A stretch of DNA of 64,000 nucleotides from NCBI GenBank assembly GCA_030680295.1, contig JAUXVU010000018.1:558001-622000 (forward strand), written 5' to 3'. The notes under the pieces were generated by a model. It searched no databases and was not told the origin of the DNA. It saw nothing but the letters and a program-made list of their open reading frames with translations. This DNA comes from Moraxellaceae bacterium. GTDB taxonomy: Bacteria > Pseudomonadota > Gammaproteobacteria > Pseudomonadales > Moraxellaceae. The position numbers and the translations under genes were made by a program. Positions 41,526 through 51,815 of the stretch are shown piece after piece. Within the stretch, counting starts at the first letter, position 1. Each line of letters begins with the position of its first letter.

Positions 41526-42788
41526 ATGAAGCAGGGATCCTCGGTACTTTTTTTCTCACTCATGCTAACCACTATTAGCGGTTGCACAACGGCAACGTCG
41601 GTTGCGGCCACCAACCCTATCTCCCAGACTGACCCACGTGATGCCGAGTTGCAGCAATGTTTGGCCGGTCTGCGCGGTGATGCCATGCAGGGCAAGATCA
41701 GCAGTGACACCTGGCAGCGATACACCCGCTCTATTGCCGGTGACTATAGCGTATTGGAGCGTCTAAACCATCAGCCCGAGTTTAAAACACCATTATGGGA
41801 CTATATGGCTGGTCTGGTGGATGACGAACGTGTTGATATGGCCAAGCAGCAGTTAGCTGAGAACTTAGAGCTGCTGACGCGTATCGAACAAGCCTACGGC
41901 GTACCAAAAGAAATTGTGGTCTCGGTTTGGGGCGTGGAAAGTAACTTTGGCCGCAATATGGGCCGAACTGAAATTGTGCCTTCATTAGCAACTCTGAGCT
42001 GCTTCGGTCGCCGCCAACCTTTTTTCCGTGGTGAACTGTTTGCCACCTTACGCATTCTGCAGTCCGGTGATATTCCACTGGAAAGACTGCGAGGCTCATG
42101 GGCCGGCGCATTTGGCCAAACCCAATTTATGCCCAGCACATTTGAGCGCCTAGCCGTTGATTTTGATGGTGATGGTCGTCGCGACTTAATTGATTCAACC
42201 GCCGATGCCCTAGCCTCTACAGCAAACTTCTTAAAGCGTGGCGGCTGGCGCACTGGTCAGCCTTGGGGTGTTGAGGCTCGCATTCCAGCAGCACTCGACA
42301 TCAGTGGTGAAGGCCGTCGTAACAAACGCAGCCTTGCCGACTGGCATAACCGCGGTGTACGCAGTGTTGATGGGCGTGCATTAACCGAGGCTTTAGGCCT
42401 GCCAGCCGACACACAAGCAGGTTTAATTAGTCCAACCGGCAAAGAAGGCCCGGTGTTTATTACGCTGCGTAACTTTGATGCGCTTTATGGCTATAACGCG
42501 GCGGAGAGTTATGCCCTCGCCTTAGCGCATTTGGCTGATCGCATGCAGGGTGCTGGCGGTTTCACCACTCCTTGGCCAACCGATGATCCACCGCTATCGC
42601 GTCAACAACGTCGTGACCTGCAAACGCTGTTACTAGCACGCGGTCACGCCATTGGCGAAGTGGATGGCATTTTAGGAACATTGAGTCGCGCTGCCATTCG
42701 TCAAGAACAAGAGCGCTTAGGACATGAGACTACAGGGCGTGGCGGCATGAAGCTGCTAAACGCCCTGCAAGCAGACAGCAGCCGTTAA
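41526..42788 (+). CDS. lytic murein transglycosylase, MltB family lipoprotein
   Basis: A 420-residue exported protein. Lipobox ISGC at about 17-20. The MltB-type catalytic domain has the glutamate in VSVWGVESNFGRNMG and the GAFGQTQFMPSTFERLAVDFDGDGRRDL motif. A C-terminal peptidoglycan-binding domain (about 355-415, LSRQQRRDLQTLLLARGHAIGEVDGILGTLSRAAI) targets it to murein. AGGA before the ATG. Divergent from the MFS gene with 57 bases between them. Confidence 0.93.
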   Translation: MKQGSSVLFFSLMLTTISGCTTATSVAATNPISQTDPRDAELQQCLAGLRGDAMQGKISSDTWQRYTRSIAGDYSVLERLNHQPEFKTPLWDYMAGLVDDERVDMAKQQLAENLELLTRIEQAYGVPKEIVVSVWGVESNFGRNMGRTEIVPSLATLSCFGRRQPFFRGELFATLRILQSGDIPLERLRGSWAGAFGQTQFMPSTFERLAVDFDGDGRRDLIDSTADALASTANFLKRGGWRTGQPWGVEARIPAALDISGEGRRNKRSLADWHNRGVRSVDGRALTEALGLPADTQAGLISPTGKEGPVFITLRNFDALYGYNAAESYALALAHLADRMQGAGGFTTPWPTDDPPLSRQQRRDLQTLLLARGHAIGEVDGILGTLSRAAIRQEQERLGHETTGRGGMKLLNALQADSSR

Positions 42789-42796
42789 GGCTGCTG
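42776..42796. terminator. convergent hairpin at mltB-type 3' end
   Basis: CAGCAGCC and GGCTGCTG form a perfect 8-bp stem over GTTAA, spanning the two convergent stop codons. No good U-tract on either side, so termination strength is uncertain. Confidence 0.4.
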
Positions 42797-43072
42797 GTCT
42801 TCATAACGGATGCGAATGCCACCAACGCGCGGGGCCATCACGTTGTAGAGCTTGCACAAAACAAAACTCAGCACATAAATAACGGCGAAATACATAAATG
42901 GCGCCATCACGAGTTGTAATGTCGGAGGACTTACTCCAAAGCCAGCACCACGCAATCCAATGGCTGTAATGGCCAGCTGAATCAAGGTAAGAATAAACAC
43001 CAGCACAAATATCACCAAGGCTGAAATTAATGCTGTTTTATGTGCGGCAATCGACTTAATTTCACGTTCCAT
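42785..43072 (-). CDS. small two-helix membrane protein
   Basis: A 95-residue protein with two hydrophobic segments (about 15-40 and 54-75) and a basic N-terminus. The end, LYNVMAPRVGGIRIRYED, resembles the LYN..A...GGI pattern of DUF3566-like proteins, but I am not certain of the family. Function unknown. It follows the glutaredoxin gene by 15 bases and overlaps the convergent transglycosylase stop by four bases. GAGAG lies upstream of the ATG. Confidence 0.72.
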   Translation of the reverse strand: MEREIKSIAAHKTALISALVIFVLVFILTLIQLAITAIGLRGAGFGVSPPTLQLVMAPFMYFAVIYVLSFVLCKLYNVMAPRVGGIRIRYEDQQP

Positions 43073-43087
43073 ACATGCACTCTCTCA

Positions 43088-43318
43088 TCACTGGGTAAAT
43101 CGTAAAACATCAAGTAACGAAAACGGCCAGTTTAGCTCAGCACCGTCATCGCGTAACAATACCGGAATCCTCTCGCCATAACGCTCAACTAACGCATCGT
43201 CTAAGGCAATATCTTTTAACTGCCATGACAACGCTCTGGCTGAGTTGGCCTGTACCAACAACGCCTGCGCCTGCTCACATAAATGGCAGGCGCTAGTGCC
43301 TAATAACACCAAACTCAT
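43088..43318 (-). CDS. glutaredoxin-like protein (DUF836 type)
   Basis: A 76-residue thioredoxin-fold protein. C-x2-C active site in TSACHLCEQA, cis-proline region GERIPVLLRDDGAEL, and WPFSLLDVLRF at the end. This short glutaredoxin-like group is common in gammaproteobacteria next to rlmKL or similar genes; partner unknown. ATGA overlap with rlmKL. Confidence 0.86.
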   Translation of the reverse strand: MSLVLLGTSACHLCEQAQALLVQANSARALSWQLKDIALDDALVERYGERIPVLLRDDGAELNWPFSLLDVLRFTQ

Positions 43319-45489
43319 GCACTTACCTGAGCTTTATGACGTAACTGCCAGCAACGATGAATTTTCGGATTGCGGGCAAAGTCAAAACCAATGGTGTCAG
43401 CACTAATATCCACCACCTCGTAATCAGCAGATAAGGACTCATCGAACTGAAACTTGCGGAAGTTATTCGAGAAGTACAGCGTGCCTTCTGGATGCAGACG
43501 CGCCATGGATAAATGCAGCAGCGCAACATGATCACGCTGCACATCAAAAATATCATCCATACGTTTTGAGTTAGAAAACGTTGGCGGATCAACAAAGATC
43601 AGGTCGTAGTCATCTTGCTCTTGACGCAACCAAGCCATCACATCCGCCTGCACCAGTCGATGATGCTCATCAGGCAGACCATTTAAGGCCAAGTTACGAC
43701 CAGCCCATGCCAAATACGTTGGTGACAAATCCACGGTGGTGGTGCTCCATGCACCGCCTAACGCCGCATGTACAGATGCCGTGCCGGTATAAGCAAACAG
43801 GTTCAAAAAGTGGCCGTCTTTGGCTTCTTCCGCCAATCGCAACCGCAATGGGCGATGGTCTAAAAACAGTCCAGTATCAAGATAGTCAGTCAGGTTCACC
43901 AACAAACGTGCACGCCCTTCTCTGACTTCAAAGAATTTACCGGCCTTGCCCTGTTTGCTGTATTGCTGATTACCGCTTTGGCGCTCACGCACCTTCAAAA
44001 ATACTTTGTCGCGATGTAGGCCCATCACCTTACGAATCGCAATCAGTGCCAACTTAAAACGAGCCACTGCTTTTTCTGGATCCACAGTTTTTGGTGGCGC
44101 ATATTCCTGCACATGCAAACGACCATCATAGACATCAATCGCCAAATTAAACTCAGGCAAATCGGCATCATACAAACGGAAGCAACGTACATTTTCACTG
44201 GCTGCCTGCTTTAAAAAGGCTTTCAGGTTTTTTTGCAGGCGATTGGCAAAGTCCATGGCCTCTGCCGGCAGGTCATCCATGCTGCCATCAAAGCTCAACG
44301 GCAGTTCTTGCTCTGTCGGCAGCACCTCGCCATAACGCGCAAAAATGGGCAAAGCACCGTTGTATAAACGCAAGGTAGCGCGATGATCTAAACCTAATGC
44401 ATCGGCGTGAATAATGTCGGCCGCCAACACTACGGCATGCCAGCCCGGCACATGCTGGCGTAACTGGCGGCCAATGGCGCGGTACAAATCACGAATCGCG
44501 CTGTCTTCGCTTAGACGTTCGCCATAGGGTGGGTTGGTGGCCACCAAACCAGGCTGCTCCGCCCACTCCGGCGACATATCCCACTCTGCCACACTGAGTT
44601 GCGCCAATTCCAACCAAGCGGCAATACCGGCTGATTGTGCATTACGCTGCGTAGCGTCTAGTGCTTCGGCGTCAATATCAAAACCTAATAATTCAGGCGC
44701 TGGTTTTTCTAAACCGGCTAAACGTCTGGCCACGGCTTCATCACGCAGGCTGCGCCAAACATCGGGCTGATGCCCTGCCCAGCCATCAAAACCAAAACGA
44801 ATCCTAGCCAAGCCAGGAGCAGCATCAGCCCACATCAGGCCGGCCTCAATCAATACCGTGCCTGAACCACAAAGAGGGTCAAACAAACGACCATTACCGC
44901 GTTCTGGCCAGCCCGCCAACATCAGCATGGCCGCCGCTAAGTTTTCTTTTAATGGCGCACCCGTTTGCGCCACGCGATAACCGCGCTTATGCAGACTATC
45001 GCCGGAAAAATCTAAGCTAACCGAAATGCGCTCGGCTTCAATAAACACATGCAAAGTCACATCGGGTGATTCAGTATCAACCGATGGACGAGCACCTGTG
45101 CGATCACGAAAGCGATCAACAATGCCGTCTTTAAGCCGTAATGAGGCAAAACGTGTATGGGTACTCACCCCTTTGGCGACAGCAGCGCGCACAATAAACG
45201 TCGCGTCTTCTTTCAGCACGTCTTCCCACGGGTGTTTCATGGCAGCGTGATAAAGCTTGTCAGGGTCACCGGAGTTAATGCTAAACAATGGCATCAATAC
45301 CCGTGACGCCAAGCGTGACCATAGGCAAATACGGTAAGCCGTGGCTAAGTCGCCCTCGACTGCAATTGCGCCCTTTAGACGACGATGGCCTGTGGCGCCT
45401 AATTTGCTGAGTTCATCGGCCAGCAAATCATCTAGACCATCGGCACCGGTAATGACCCACTCACGTTTTTTATTCAAGACATCACTCAT
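43315..45489 (-). CDS. rlmL: bifunctional 23S rRNA methyltransferase RlmKL
   Basis: A 724-residue fusion. N-terminal THUMP domain (about 50-160) and RlmL methyltransferase ([17 protein letters not shown], catalytic NPPYGERL) make m2G2445; the C-terminal RlmK part ([36 protein letters not shown]) makes m7G2069. The fused architecture is the gammaproteobacterial form. Four-base overlaps with both pyrD upstream and the glutaredoxin gene downstream. Confidence 0.95.
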   Translation of the reverse strand: MSDVLNKKREWVITGADGLDDLLADELSKLGATGHRRLKGAIAVEGDLATAYRICLWSRLASRVLMPLFSINSGDPDKLYHAAMKHPWEDVLKEDATFIVRAAVAKGVSTHTRFASLRLKDGIVDRFRDRTGARPSVDTESPDVTLHVFIEAERISVSLDFSGDSLHKRGYRVAQTGAPLKENLAAAMLMLAGWPERGNGRLFDPLCGSGTVLIEAGLMWADAAPGLARIRFGFDGWAGHQPDVWRSLRDEAVARRLAGLEKPAPELLGFDIDAEALDATQRNAQSAGIAAWLELAQLSVAEWDMSPEWAEQPGLVATNPPYGERLSEDSAIRDLYRAIGRQLRQHVPGWHAVVLAADIIHADALGLDHRATLRLYNGALPIFARYGEVLPTEQELPLSFDGSMDDLPAEAMDFANRLQKNLKAFLKQAASENVRCFRLYDADLPEFNLAIDVYDGRLHVQEYAPPKTVDPEKAVARFKLALIAIRKVMGLHRDKVFLKVRERQSGNQQYSKQGKAGKFFEVREGRARLLVNLTDYLDTGLFLDHRPLRLRLAEEAKDGHFLNLFAYTGTASVHAALGGAWSTTTVDLSPTYLAWAGRNLALNGLPDEHHRLVQADVMAWLRQEQDDYDLIFVDPPTFSNSKRMDDIFDVQRDHVALLHLSMARLHPEGTLYFSNNFRKFQFDESLSADYEVVDISADTIGFDFARNPKIHRCWQLRHKAQVSA

Positions 45490-46520
45490 TTCGCACGCTC
45501 AGCATAGGCTTGCGCAACACCACGTGCAGCAGCGCCAATCACTGGCGGGCCCTCAAAAATAAAACCGGTGTAGAGCTGCACAAGGCTGGCTCCCGCATGA
45601 ATTTTTTCCGCTGCCGAGGCGGCATCGGAAATGCCACCCACACCAATGATTGGCATGGTGCCATCTAAGGCTTCACTTAAGGCTTTGATAACTTTGGTTG
45701 AAGCCTCACGTACAGGACGACCGCTAAGACCACCCACCTCGTCACCATTAGGCATACCCACCACTGCATCACGAGCAATTGTCGTATTGGTGGCAATCAC
45801 ACCATCAATGGCTAAGGCTTTAAATACTTTCGCCATGCCATCAACTTCTTCCAACGTTAAGTCCGGCGCAATTTTGACCAAAAACGGCACATAACGACCA
45901 TGCTGTGTCGCCAGCTGTGCTTGCCGTTCTTTTAATGCCGCCAGCAGACGTGTTAACGCCTCTTCACCCTGCAGACTACGCAAGCCTTGGGTGTTAGGTG
46001 ATGAAATATTTACCGTGATGTAGTCGGCATGGTCGTAGACACGGTCTAGGCAATAGACATAGTCATCCGCTGCATGTTCAACCGGAGTGTCAAAGTTTTT
46101 ACCGATATTAATGCCCAAAACGCCGTCATAACGCGCGCGTTCAACATTGCGCACCAAGTGATCAACACCTTCGTTATTAAATCCCAAACGGTTAATCACT
46201 GCGCCCGCTTGTGGAATACGGAAAATACGTGGCTTGGGGTTGCCCGGCTGTGGCCTTGGTGTGGTGGTACCAATTTCAATAAAGCCAAAACCTAAGGCGG
46301 CTAAGGCATCAATATAGTCGCCATTTTTATCCAACCCGGCAGACAAACCGACCGGATTGCGAAACTTTAGCCCCAGCATCTCGATGGGTTGTTCCGGCAC
46401 TTTTGGCCAGAGGCGTAATAAGCCTAAACGCTCAGCCCAAGCCAAACTGTCTAAGGTCAGATGATGCGCACGCTCGGGATCAATACGAAACAGTGCCGAA
46501 CGAACTAAGGGGTACCACAT
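45486..46520 (-). CDS. pyrD: dihydroorotate dehydrogenase (class 2, quinone)
   Basis: Membrane-associated FMN enzyme of pyrimidine synthesis, 344 residues. N-terminal amphipathic quinone-binding extension ([23 protein letters not shown]), FMN site [19 protein letters not shown], and the class 2 catalytic serine in [13 protein letters not shown]. The ATG at 46520 matches family N-termini; an upstream TTG adds two residues. A good -10 box lies 30 bases upstream. ATGA overlap with rlmKL. Confidence 0.95.
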   Translation of the reverse strand: MWYPLVRSALFRIDPERAHHLTLDSLAWAERLGLLRLWPKVPEQPIEMLGLKFRNPVGLSAGLDKNGDYIDALAALGFGFIEIGTTTPRPQPGNPKPRIFRIPQAGAVINRLGFNNEGVDHLVRNVERARYDGVLGINIGKNFDTPVEHAADDYVYCLDRVYDHADYITVNISSPNTQGLRSLQGEEALTRLLAALKERQAQLATQHGRYVPFLVKIAPDLTLEEVDGMAKVFKALAIDGVIATNTTIARDAVVGMPNGDEVGGLSGRPVREASTKVIKALSEALDGTMPIIGVGGISDAASAAEKIHAGASLVQLYTGFIFEGPPVIGAAARGVAQAYAERAK

Positions 46521-46549
46521 AAACAATCTCTCAGATCAAACAATGGGGC

Positions 46550-46555
46550 ATTATA
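46550..46555 (-). promoter_or_regulatory. -10 box of pyrD promoter
   Basis: Exact TATAAT on the minus strand, just after the pepN stop region and 29 bases before the pyrD ATG. The -35 region inside the pepN 3' end is poor. Transcripts would start near 46543 and carry a short leader in which a small ATCT/AGAT hairpin encloses the GAGAG ribosome site. Confidence 0.5.
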
Positions 46556-46561
46556 CGCGGA

Positions 46562-49198
46562 CTAACCACGCAAACGGGTCAGCGTTTCACGGCTATCAGC
46601 CGATAAACTCGCGCTTAATAAATCATCTAAGGCCATCTGCACATGCTGCTGACGCTGAGCATCTAACTTGCGCCAAATGCCAAATGCGCCCGCCAAACGT
46701 GAGGCCAACTGCGGATTATGCGCATCAATTTTGAGCACCTGTTTAGCCAACCAGCGATAACCTTCCCCATCTTCACGATGGAACGCTAACGGATTATTCA
46801 TCGCGATTTGAGCAACCACTGCCCGCACTCGATTAGGCACGGTCCAGTCAAAATCCGGATGCTCTAACAACGCATCCGCCTCAAACAAGGTATTGGCATG
46901 CGGACTTTGCACTTGTGTAGCAAACCACTGATCTAGCACCAAGGCCTCGTGACACCAGCGCTGATGAAACAGTGCCAGGGCTTGTTCTGCTTGCGGTAGT
47001 TGATGGTGCACTAAACACGACAAACCGGCCTGCTCTGCCGTCATATGCGCTGCATTTTGCACCCAGTCCAAGGCGATCACCGCGGCCTTTTCCGGCTGCA
47101 ATCTGGCTAGGCCATCTAAGGCCATTTTTGCTAATGCACGTTGGGCAATCGCTGCGGCATCATAACGATAGTCTTGTTGCATGGCAGACTGCGCGACAAT
47201 ATCGCCCAACTGCTGAGTAAATGGCTGCAACAAGGTCTGCAGCAAACGCTCACGTAACGCATATAAACGTACAGGGTCATGTGGGCCTAGGGCTTCAGCG
47301 ATATAACTTAATGCCGGCAGCTCAAACAATTTGGCGGCTAAGGCAGGATCGGTTTGCAGCAAGGCCGGCCATGCACGTGCCAAGGCTTGTTGTAACACCT
47401 GCTCTGTTGCCTCAGCTTCAGCTAAATCACGATAACGCGCCAACAGGCAGCGAGTGACTAACTCCTGCATCGCTGCCCAGCGATTAAAGCCATTGTTATC
47501 AACCGCCAACACCGTCGCTAAATCACTATCGGGACAGGCATAGTCCAACTTCACCGGCGCGCTAAAGTCGCGCAAAATCGATAACACCGGTTGCTCGCTG
47601 ACGTGCTCAAACACCCACGTCTGCTGCGCGCTATCGAGCATTAATAAAAACTCATCAGCGGCTTGGCCTGCCAACACCGGCTGCATAAGCCCACTGGCAT
47701 TGAGCAGCGACAGCTTGACCGGAATCGGCAGTGGGCGCACTTCAATGCCCAATGGATTGGCCTGATCCTGCGCCAAGGTTAAGCTGAACTGCTGCGTTGA
47801 GGCATTAAATTCTGTTTGTACTGAAAGCTTAGGTGTACCCGGCTGCTGATACCAACGCAGCCATAAATCCATAAACTGACTAACATCCAAATCATTGGCT
47901 GCAGCCATGGCGCTTAAAAAATCTTCCACTGTTGCAGCACGACCATCATTGTCGGCAAAATAACGATCACTGCCACGACGGAAGCCTTCTGCCCCCAGCA
48001 CCGTATGCAGCATACGGGCAATTTCAGCGCCTTTTTCGTAGACCGTTAAGGTGTAGAAGTTATTAATTTCAACAAATGAATCCGGGCGAACCGCATGCGC
48101 TAATGGACTGGCGTCTTCGGCAAACTGATGGGCCCGTAAATAAGCCACATCTTCTAAGCGCTGCACTGAAGCCGATAACTGGTCAGCCGAGAACTGCTGA
48201 TCGCGTAATACCGTAAAGCCTTCCTTCAGGCATAACTGAAACCAGTCACGGCAGGTGACACGGTTGCCACTCCAGTTATGAAAATACTCATGCGCCACCA
48301 CTGACTCAACCCGTTGAAAGCCGGCATCGGTAGTGGTTTTGGCATGCGCCAACACACAGCTGGTATTAAAGATGTTTAAACCTTTGTTCTCCATGGCGCC
48401 CATATTGAAATGAGACACCGCCACAATCATGTAAATATCAAGATCATATTCACAGCCATAGACCTGCTCATCCCAGCGCATAGACGCTTTTAGTGAAGCC
48501 ATGGCGTGATGGCATTTGTCTTGATCTTCAGCCGCCGTATAAATTTTCAGCGCTACTTTTCGGCCGGAACGAGTGGTGAACTCGTCATCTAAACAAGCTA
48601 AATCCCCTGCTACCAAGGCAAATAAATAACTGGGCTTGGGGTGTGGATCCACCCAGGTTGCCCAATGACGACCATCGTCATAGTCACCACTGGCCACACA
48701 GTTGCCATTCGACAACAGCACCGGGCATTCGGTTTTGTCAGCAATAATGGTGGTGGTAAAAGCGGCTAATACATCGGGGCGATCCGGATAGAGAGTGATT
48801 TTACGAAACCCTTCTGCTTCACATTGAGTGCAATACAGGCCATGCGACTGATAAAGCCCTTCCAGTGCCAAATTTTTAGCTGGCTGAATACGCACCTTGG
48901 TTTGCAACACACCACTGTTATCACTGGTGGGAAACACCCAAAGCTCATCTTGCCAAAACCACTCGTTGGACCCTAACGGTCTGTCGTTCCAACTAACTGA
49001 CAACAATTCTAGGTTCACACCATAAAGTTCTAACGGTGCATCAGCTGATGCCTGTGGGTGGCGTGTTAACTGCAAACGTGCAGTAACCTCGGCCACGCCT
49101 TGAATCAGCTCAACGGTTAACTCCACGGTGGAAACATTAAAATTCGGTACGCGGTAATCGCGCAGATAAATGGTTTTTGGCGGTTGTTGCACTCTCAT
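46562..49198 (-). CDS. pepN: aminopeptidase N (M1 family)
   Basis: Zinc aminopeptidase of 878 residues, close to E. coli PepN. GAMEN exopeptidase motif in HFNMGAMENKGLN, zinc site HEYFH with downstream E in CLKEGFTVLRDQQF. The C-terminal helical domain is full length. The start MRVQQPPKTIYLRDY overlaps the upstream DUF2797 stop by four bases (ATGA); longer in-frame starts add residues that do not fit. Confidence 0.95.
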   Translation of the reverse strand: MRVQQPPKTIYLRDYRVPNFNVSTVELTVELIQGVAEVTARLQLTRHPQASADAPLELYGVNLELLSVSWNDRPLGSNEWFWQDELWVFPTSDNSGVLQTKVRIQPAKNLALEGLYQSHGLYCTQCEAEGFRKITLYPDRPDVLAAFTTTIIADKTECPVLLSNGNCVASGDYDDGRHWATWVDPHPKPSYLFALVAGDLACLDDEFTTRSGRKVALKIYTAAEDQDKCHHAMASLKASMRWDEQVYGCEYDLDIYMIVAVSHFNMGAMENKGLNIFNTSCVLAHAKTTTDAGFQRVESVVAHEYFHNWSGNRVTCRDWFQLCLKEGFTVLRDQQFSADQLSASVQRLEDVAYLRAHQFAEDASPLAHAVRPDSFVEINNFYTLTVYEKGAEIARMLHTVLGAEGFRRGSDRYFADNDGRAATVEDFLSAMAAANDLDVSQFMDLWLRWYQQPGTPKLSVQTEFNASTQQFSLTLAQDQANPLGIEVRPLPIPVKLSLLNASGLMQPVLAGQAADEFLLMLDSAQQTWVFEHVSEQPVLSILRDFSAPVKLDYACPDSDLATVLAVDNNGFNRWAAMQELVTRCLLARYRDLAEAEATEQVLQQALARAWPALLQTDPALAAKLFELPALSYIAEALGPHDPVRLYALRERLLQTLLQPFTQQLGDIVAQSAMQQDYRYDAAAIAQRALAKMALDGLARLQPEKAAVIALDWVQNAAHMTAEQAGLSCLVHHQLPQAEQALALFHQRWCHEALVLDQWFATQVQSPHANTLFEADALLEHPDFDWTVPNRVRAVVAQIAMNNPLAFHREDGEGYRWLAKQVLKIDAHNPQLASRLAGAFGIWRKLDAQRQQHVQMALDDLLSASLSADSRETLTRLRG

Positions 49199-50013
49199 AA
49201 GGTCGTCACTTCCCATTCATAACCGGTAAATTTGCGTACATTCAGCACACCGGTATCAAACAATAAATATTGGCCTTTAATGCCGGTAAGCACGCCGCTG
49301 GCGGGTGCTTTGTCTGGATTAAAGGATTTGGCCTTCGTTGCAAACGCTTGTACGGGATAATCCAAGGTTGTCTCGGTTGCCTGTAAAAGCTCAATCTGAC
49401 CCGGAAATTTAGCCTGCAAGATCGCCAGCTCATCAGCACATAAAGCCAGCAAACGATCGCGCTCAGCCGACAAATTTATCGGCTCGACATCACCTTTCAC
49501 CAAGGCCTGCCAGCGTGTTTTGTCCGCCACATGCACACCTAAAGTCGTTTCAATCAAACCCGATAAACGACGACTGCTGACACGAAATACCGGCAGCGCG
49601 GCCACCGCACCTTGATCAATCCAACGAGTTGGAATCTGCGTTTCACGGGTAATGCCCACTTTGACACCGGTTGAGTTGGCCAGATACACCACATGCGGAA
49701 TCATGCAATGCGTTTGCCCCCACTCCGGTTCACGGCAGGTGCCCAAATGATAGTGACAGGTTTCTGGCTTCATGATGCACATGTCGCACGCCGCCAGCTT
49801 GGTAAAGCAGGGGTAACAATAACCTTGGTTAAATGATTTACTACTGGCGCGGCCACAGGCTAGGCAAGCAATACCGCTACTGGCTTTGATCTCAATCGCC
49901 TTGCCCAAGTATTGATTCATGGGCAGCAATATCTCACCCAGTGGTAAATAATAGTCCAGTGTGGATGTAGACTGATTTCGTTCAGCCCGCATTTTGCTTA
50001 CAGTACCGCGCAT
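49195..50013 (-). CDS. DUF2797 family Cys-rich protein
   Basis: A 272-residue protein with a block of paired cysteines (about residues 76-125): CLAC, CYPC, CDMC, TCHYHLGTC, HC, which looks like two zinc-binding modules. After it comes HVVYLANSTGVKVGIT, then RWIDQGA and a later conserved glutamate in LSGLIETTLG, a spacing that recalls the GIY-YIG nuclease fold. Function is unknown. GGAAAA precedes the ATG at 50013. It is translationally coupled to pepN and divergent from the next gene with about 26 bases between starts. Confidence 0.82.
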   Translation of the reverse strand: MRGTVSKMRAERNQSTSTLDYYLPLGEILLPMNQYLGKAIEIKASSGIACLACGRASSKSFNQGYCYPCFTKLAACDMCIMKPETCHYHLGTCREPEWGQTHCMIPHVVYLANSTGVKVGITRETQIPTRWIDQGAVAALPVFRVSSRRLSGLIETTLGVHVADKTRWQALVKGDVEPINLSAERDRLLALCADELAILQAKFPGQIELLQATETTLDYPVQAFATKAKSFNPDKAPASGVLTGIKGQYLLFDTGVLNVRKFTGYEWEVTTL

Positions 50014-50039
50014 TGAATTTTCCAAAAGGCATGAATGTG

Positions 50040-50516
50040 ATGATGATAGCGCAGCCCGCCCGACTTCTGGCAGAAGAAGCACTGACCTCGTTACCAAATA
50101 ACGACAATCTCAGCGCGTTATGGGTTGCGAGTGCTGCCTATCAAACCAATTTTGAACGCTCACCCTGGCATTGGCAGTCCAGTCAGCAGCTTTTGCAGCA
50201 ACCTTGGCAGCAGCGCCACGATTTAGCTGTAGCTTGGATAGACGGCGACTTAAGCTCGACACAGGCGCTTAATTTGTTATCAGCCCTACGCGACCTGCAT
50301 GCACGTAAGTTATTGGCCTTTGTTGCCATGGATCAACTGCAGTGGAAAGAGGACACGCTGCTGGCCTTAGGCCTGCAACGACAAGCCCGTTTTGAGCACA
50401 ACCATGTGCTGTTTGAGGCTTGGAGCTTCGACATTAAAACCTATAAAGCAGTACCCGACTGGCTGAATCCACGGTTTTGGGCAAACCCTGAAAACTGGAA
50501 TAAGTTTCGCTGGTAA
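50040..50516 (+). CDS. conserved small protein of unknown function (DUF6231-like)
   Basis: A 158-residue soluble protein. PWQQRHDLAVAWIDGDLSS and DLHARKLLAFVAM suggest an alpha/beta fold; the C-terminus is Trp/Asn-rich (DIKTYKAVPDWLNPRFWANPENWNKFRW region). The position between the DUF2797 and DUF1315 genes is conserved in Pseudomonas, as I recall, and the protein resembles what is now called DUF6231. The start could be 50031 or 50043; 50040 gives about ten bases from AAAAGG. Confidence 0.72.
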   Translation: MMIAQPARLLAEEALTSLPNNDNLSALWVASAAYQTNFERSPWHWQSSQQLLQQPWQQRHDLAVAWIDGDLSSTQALNLLSALRDLHARKLLAFVAMDQLQWKEDTLLALGLQRQARFEHNHVLFEAWSFDIKTYKAVPDWLNPRFWANPENWNKFRW

Positions 50517-50523
50517 GCAGTTG

Positions 50524-50793
50524 TTAATGAATGAATTTTACGTTATTTGGCTGCTCTTCCGGATTATCACAAACCTCGCCTTCTTTGCTTTCTTTAGGAA
50601 TAAATCCGCTGCGCTCATGTTCAGGCAGGTTTTTCATTTCCCATGCAATGATGGCCTGCATACAGGTCTCCGTTTGCTCACGCGTTAACCGCTTACCGTC
50701 CGGCCATTTGCCCAGCTCAATGGCAGAGCGAAACTTATCAATCATGTCCGGTGTTAACACGGCTAACATACGCTGCATCACAGCATCACTCAT
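50524..50793 (-). CDS. DUF1315 (YeaC-like) family protein
   Basis: An 89-residue protein with the YeaC/DUF1315 pattern: LTPDMIDKFRSAIELGKWPDGKRLTREQTETCMQAIIAWE and LPEHERSGFI. Function unknown. It follows nadK by seven bases and faces the small plus-strand gene, with seven bases between the stops. Confidence 0.88.
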   Translation of the reverse strand: MSDAVMQRMLAVLTPDMIDKFRSAIELGKWPDGKRLTREQTETCMQAIIAWEMKNLPEHERSGFIPKESKEGEVCDNPEEQPNNVKFIH

Positions 50794-50800
50794 AACAACC

Positions 50801-51679
50801 TCAATCTGGTATTAAATGACTATGCCAGCCCAACTTGGTTCGGCAGGCCTCATAAAAATCATGTCCTGGTGGGTGCAGCAAACGCAATTTAAATGGGTGT
50901 TTGCGCACATATAACCAGTCGCCTTTGGCCAATGACTGGCCTGACTGGCCATCAGCACTCACTACCGGTGGTATATCGGACAACAGCAGTATTTTAATCT
51001 CACTGCTGCCATCAACCACAATGGGACGACTGCTTAACGTATGCGGGTGCATAGGCACCAAACCAATAGCGTCTAAACGCGGATGTAAAATAGGACCACC
51101 GCCCGATAAAGCATAAGCAGTTGAGCCTGTTGGTGTGGTGACAATTAAACCGTCTGAGCGCAGGCGATAGACAAACTGCCCTTCGACATAAAGCTCAAAC
51201 TCAATCATGTGAACGGTTTTGCCGGTGTGCAAAATAATGTCATTTAAGGCTAACAGCTCTGTGCCACGCTCATTACCACGACGCACTTGCGCCGCTAACA
51301 AGAAACGAGTGTCCTCAGCGTAATCACCATTTAATACAGCACCGAGCTTTTCATCGAGTTGATCTGGCGCCACATCGGTCAAGAAGCCTAGTCGCCCACG
51401 GTTGATACCAAGCACCGGCGTGCCAAAACGCACCAGCTCGCGTGCTGCATGCAACATTGAGCCATCACCACCCACCACAATCACTAAATCGCAGGCCTCA
51501 CCCATGGCAGCACGTGAGCAGCACTGCACCGCGGTATTACCCAACAAAGCCGCCGTGTCTTCGTCAAAAATAACGTGCAGACCACGCTGGGTTAAAAATT
51601 GATGCACATGGCTCAAGGTATCAGCCACCGCCAAATTTCCCGGACGCCCAATCAATCCAATATTGCGAAAATGATCCAT
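50801..51679 (-). CDS. nadK: NAD kinase
   Basis: Phosphorylates NAD to NADP. It has 292 residues. GGDGS in VIVVGGDGSMLHAARE and the second motif TPTGSTAYALSGGGPI are definitive. RPIVVDGSSEIKI lies in the C-terminal domain. ATG 51679 (MDHFRNIGLIGRPG) is preferred to an in-frame GTG three codons upstream. Confidence 0.96.
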   Translation of the reverse strand: MDHFRNIGLIGRPGNLAVADTLSHVHQFLTQRGLHVIFDEDTAALLGNTAVQCCSRAAMGEACDLVIVVGGDGSMLHAARELVRFGTPVLGINRGRLGFLTDVAPDQLDEKLGAVLNGDYAEDTRFLLAAQVRRGNERGTELLALNDIILHTGKTVHMIEFELYVEGQFVYRLRSDGLIVTTPTGSTAYALSGGGPILHPRLDAIGLVPMHPHTLSSRPIVVDGSSEIKILLLSDIPPVVSADGQSGQSLAKGDWLYVRKHPFKLRLLHPPGHDFYEACRTKLGWHSHLIPD

Positions 51680-51815
51680 GAAATCCACTTCTTAATCAGA
51701 TGCTGGCAGTCTACTCACTGGCCTGACGTTTGACTACGCAAGCCAACTACTAGACGTATGGAATAACAACAGATAGAGTCAAAACTAACTCCAATATACA
51801 AAATATGAATTCATT

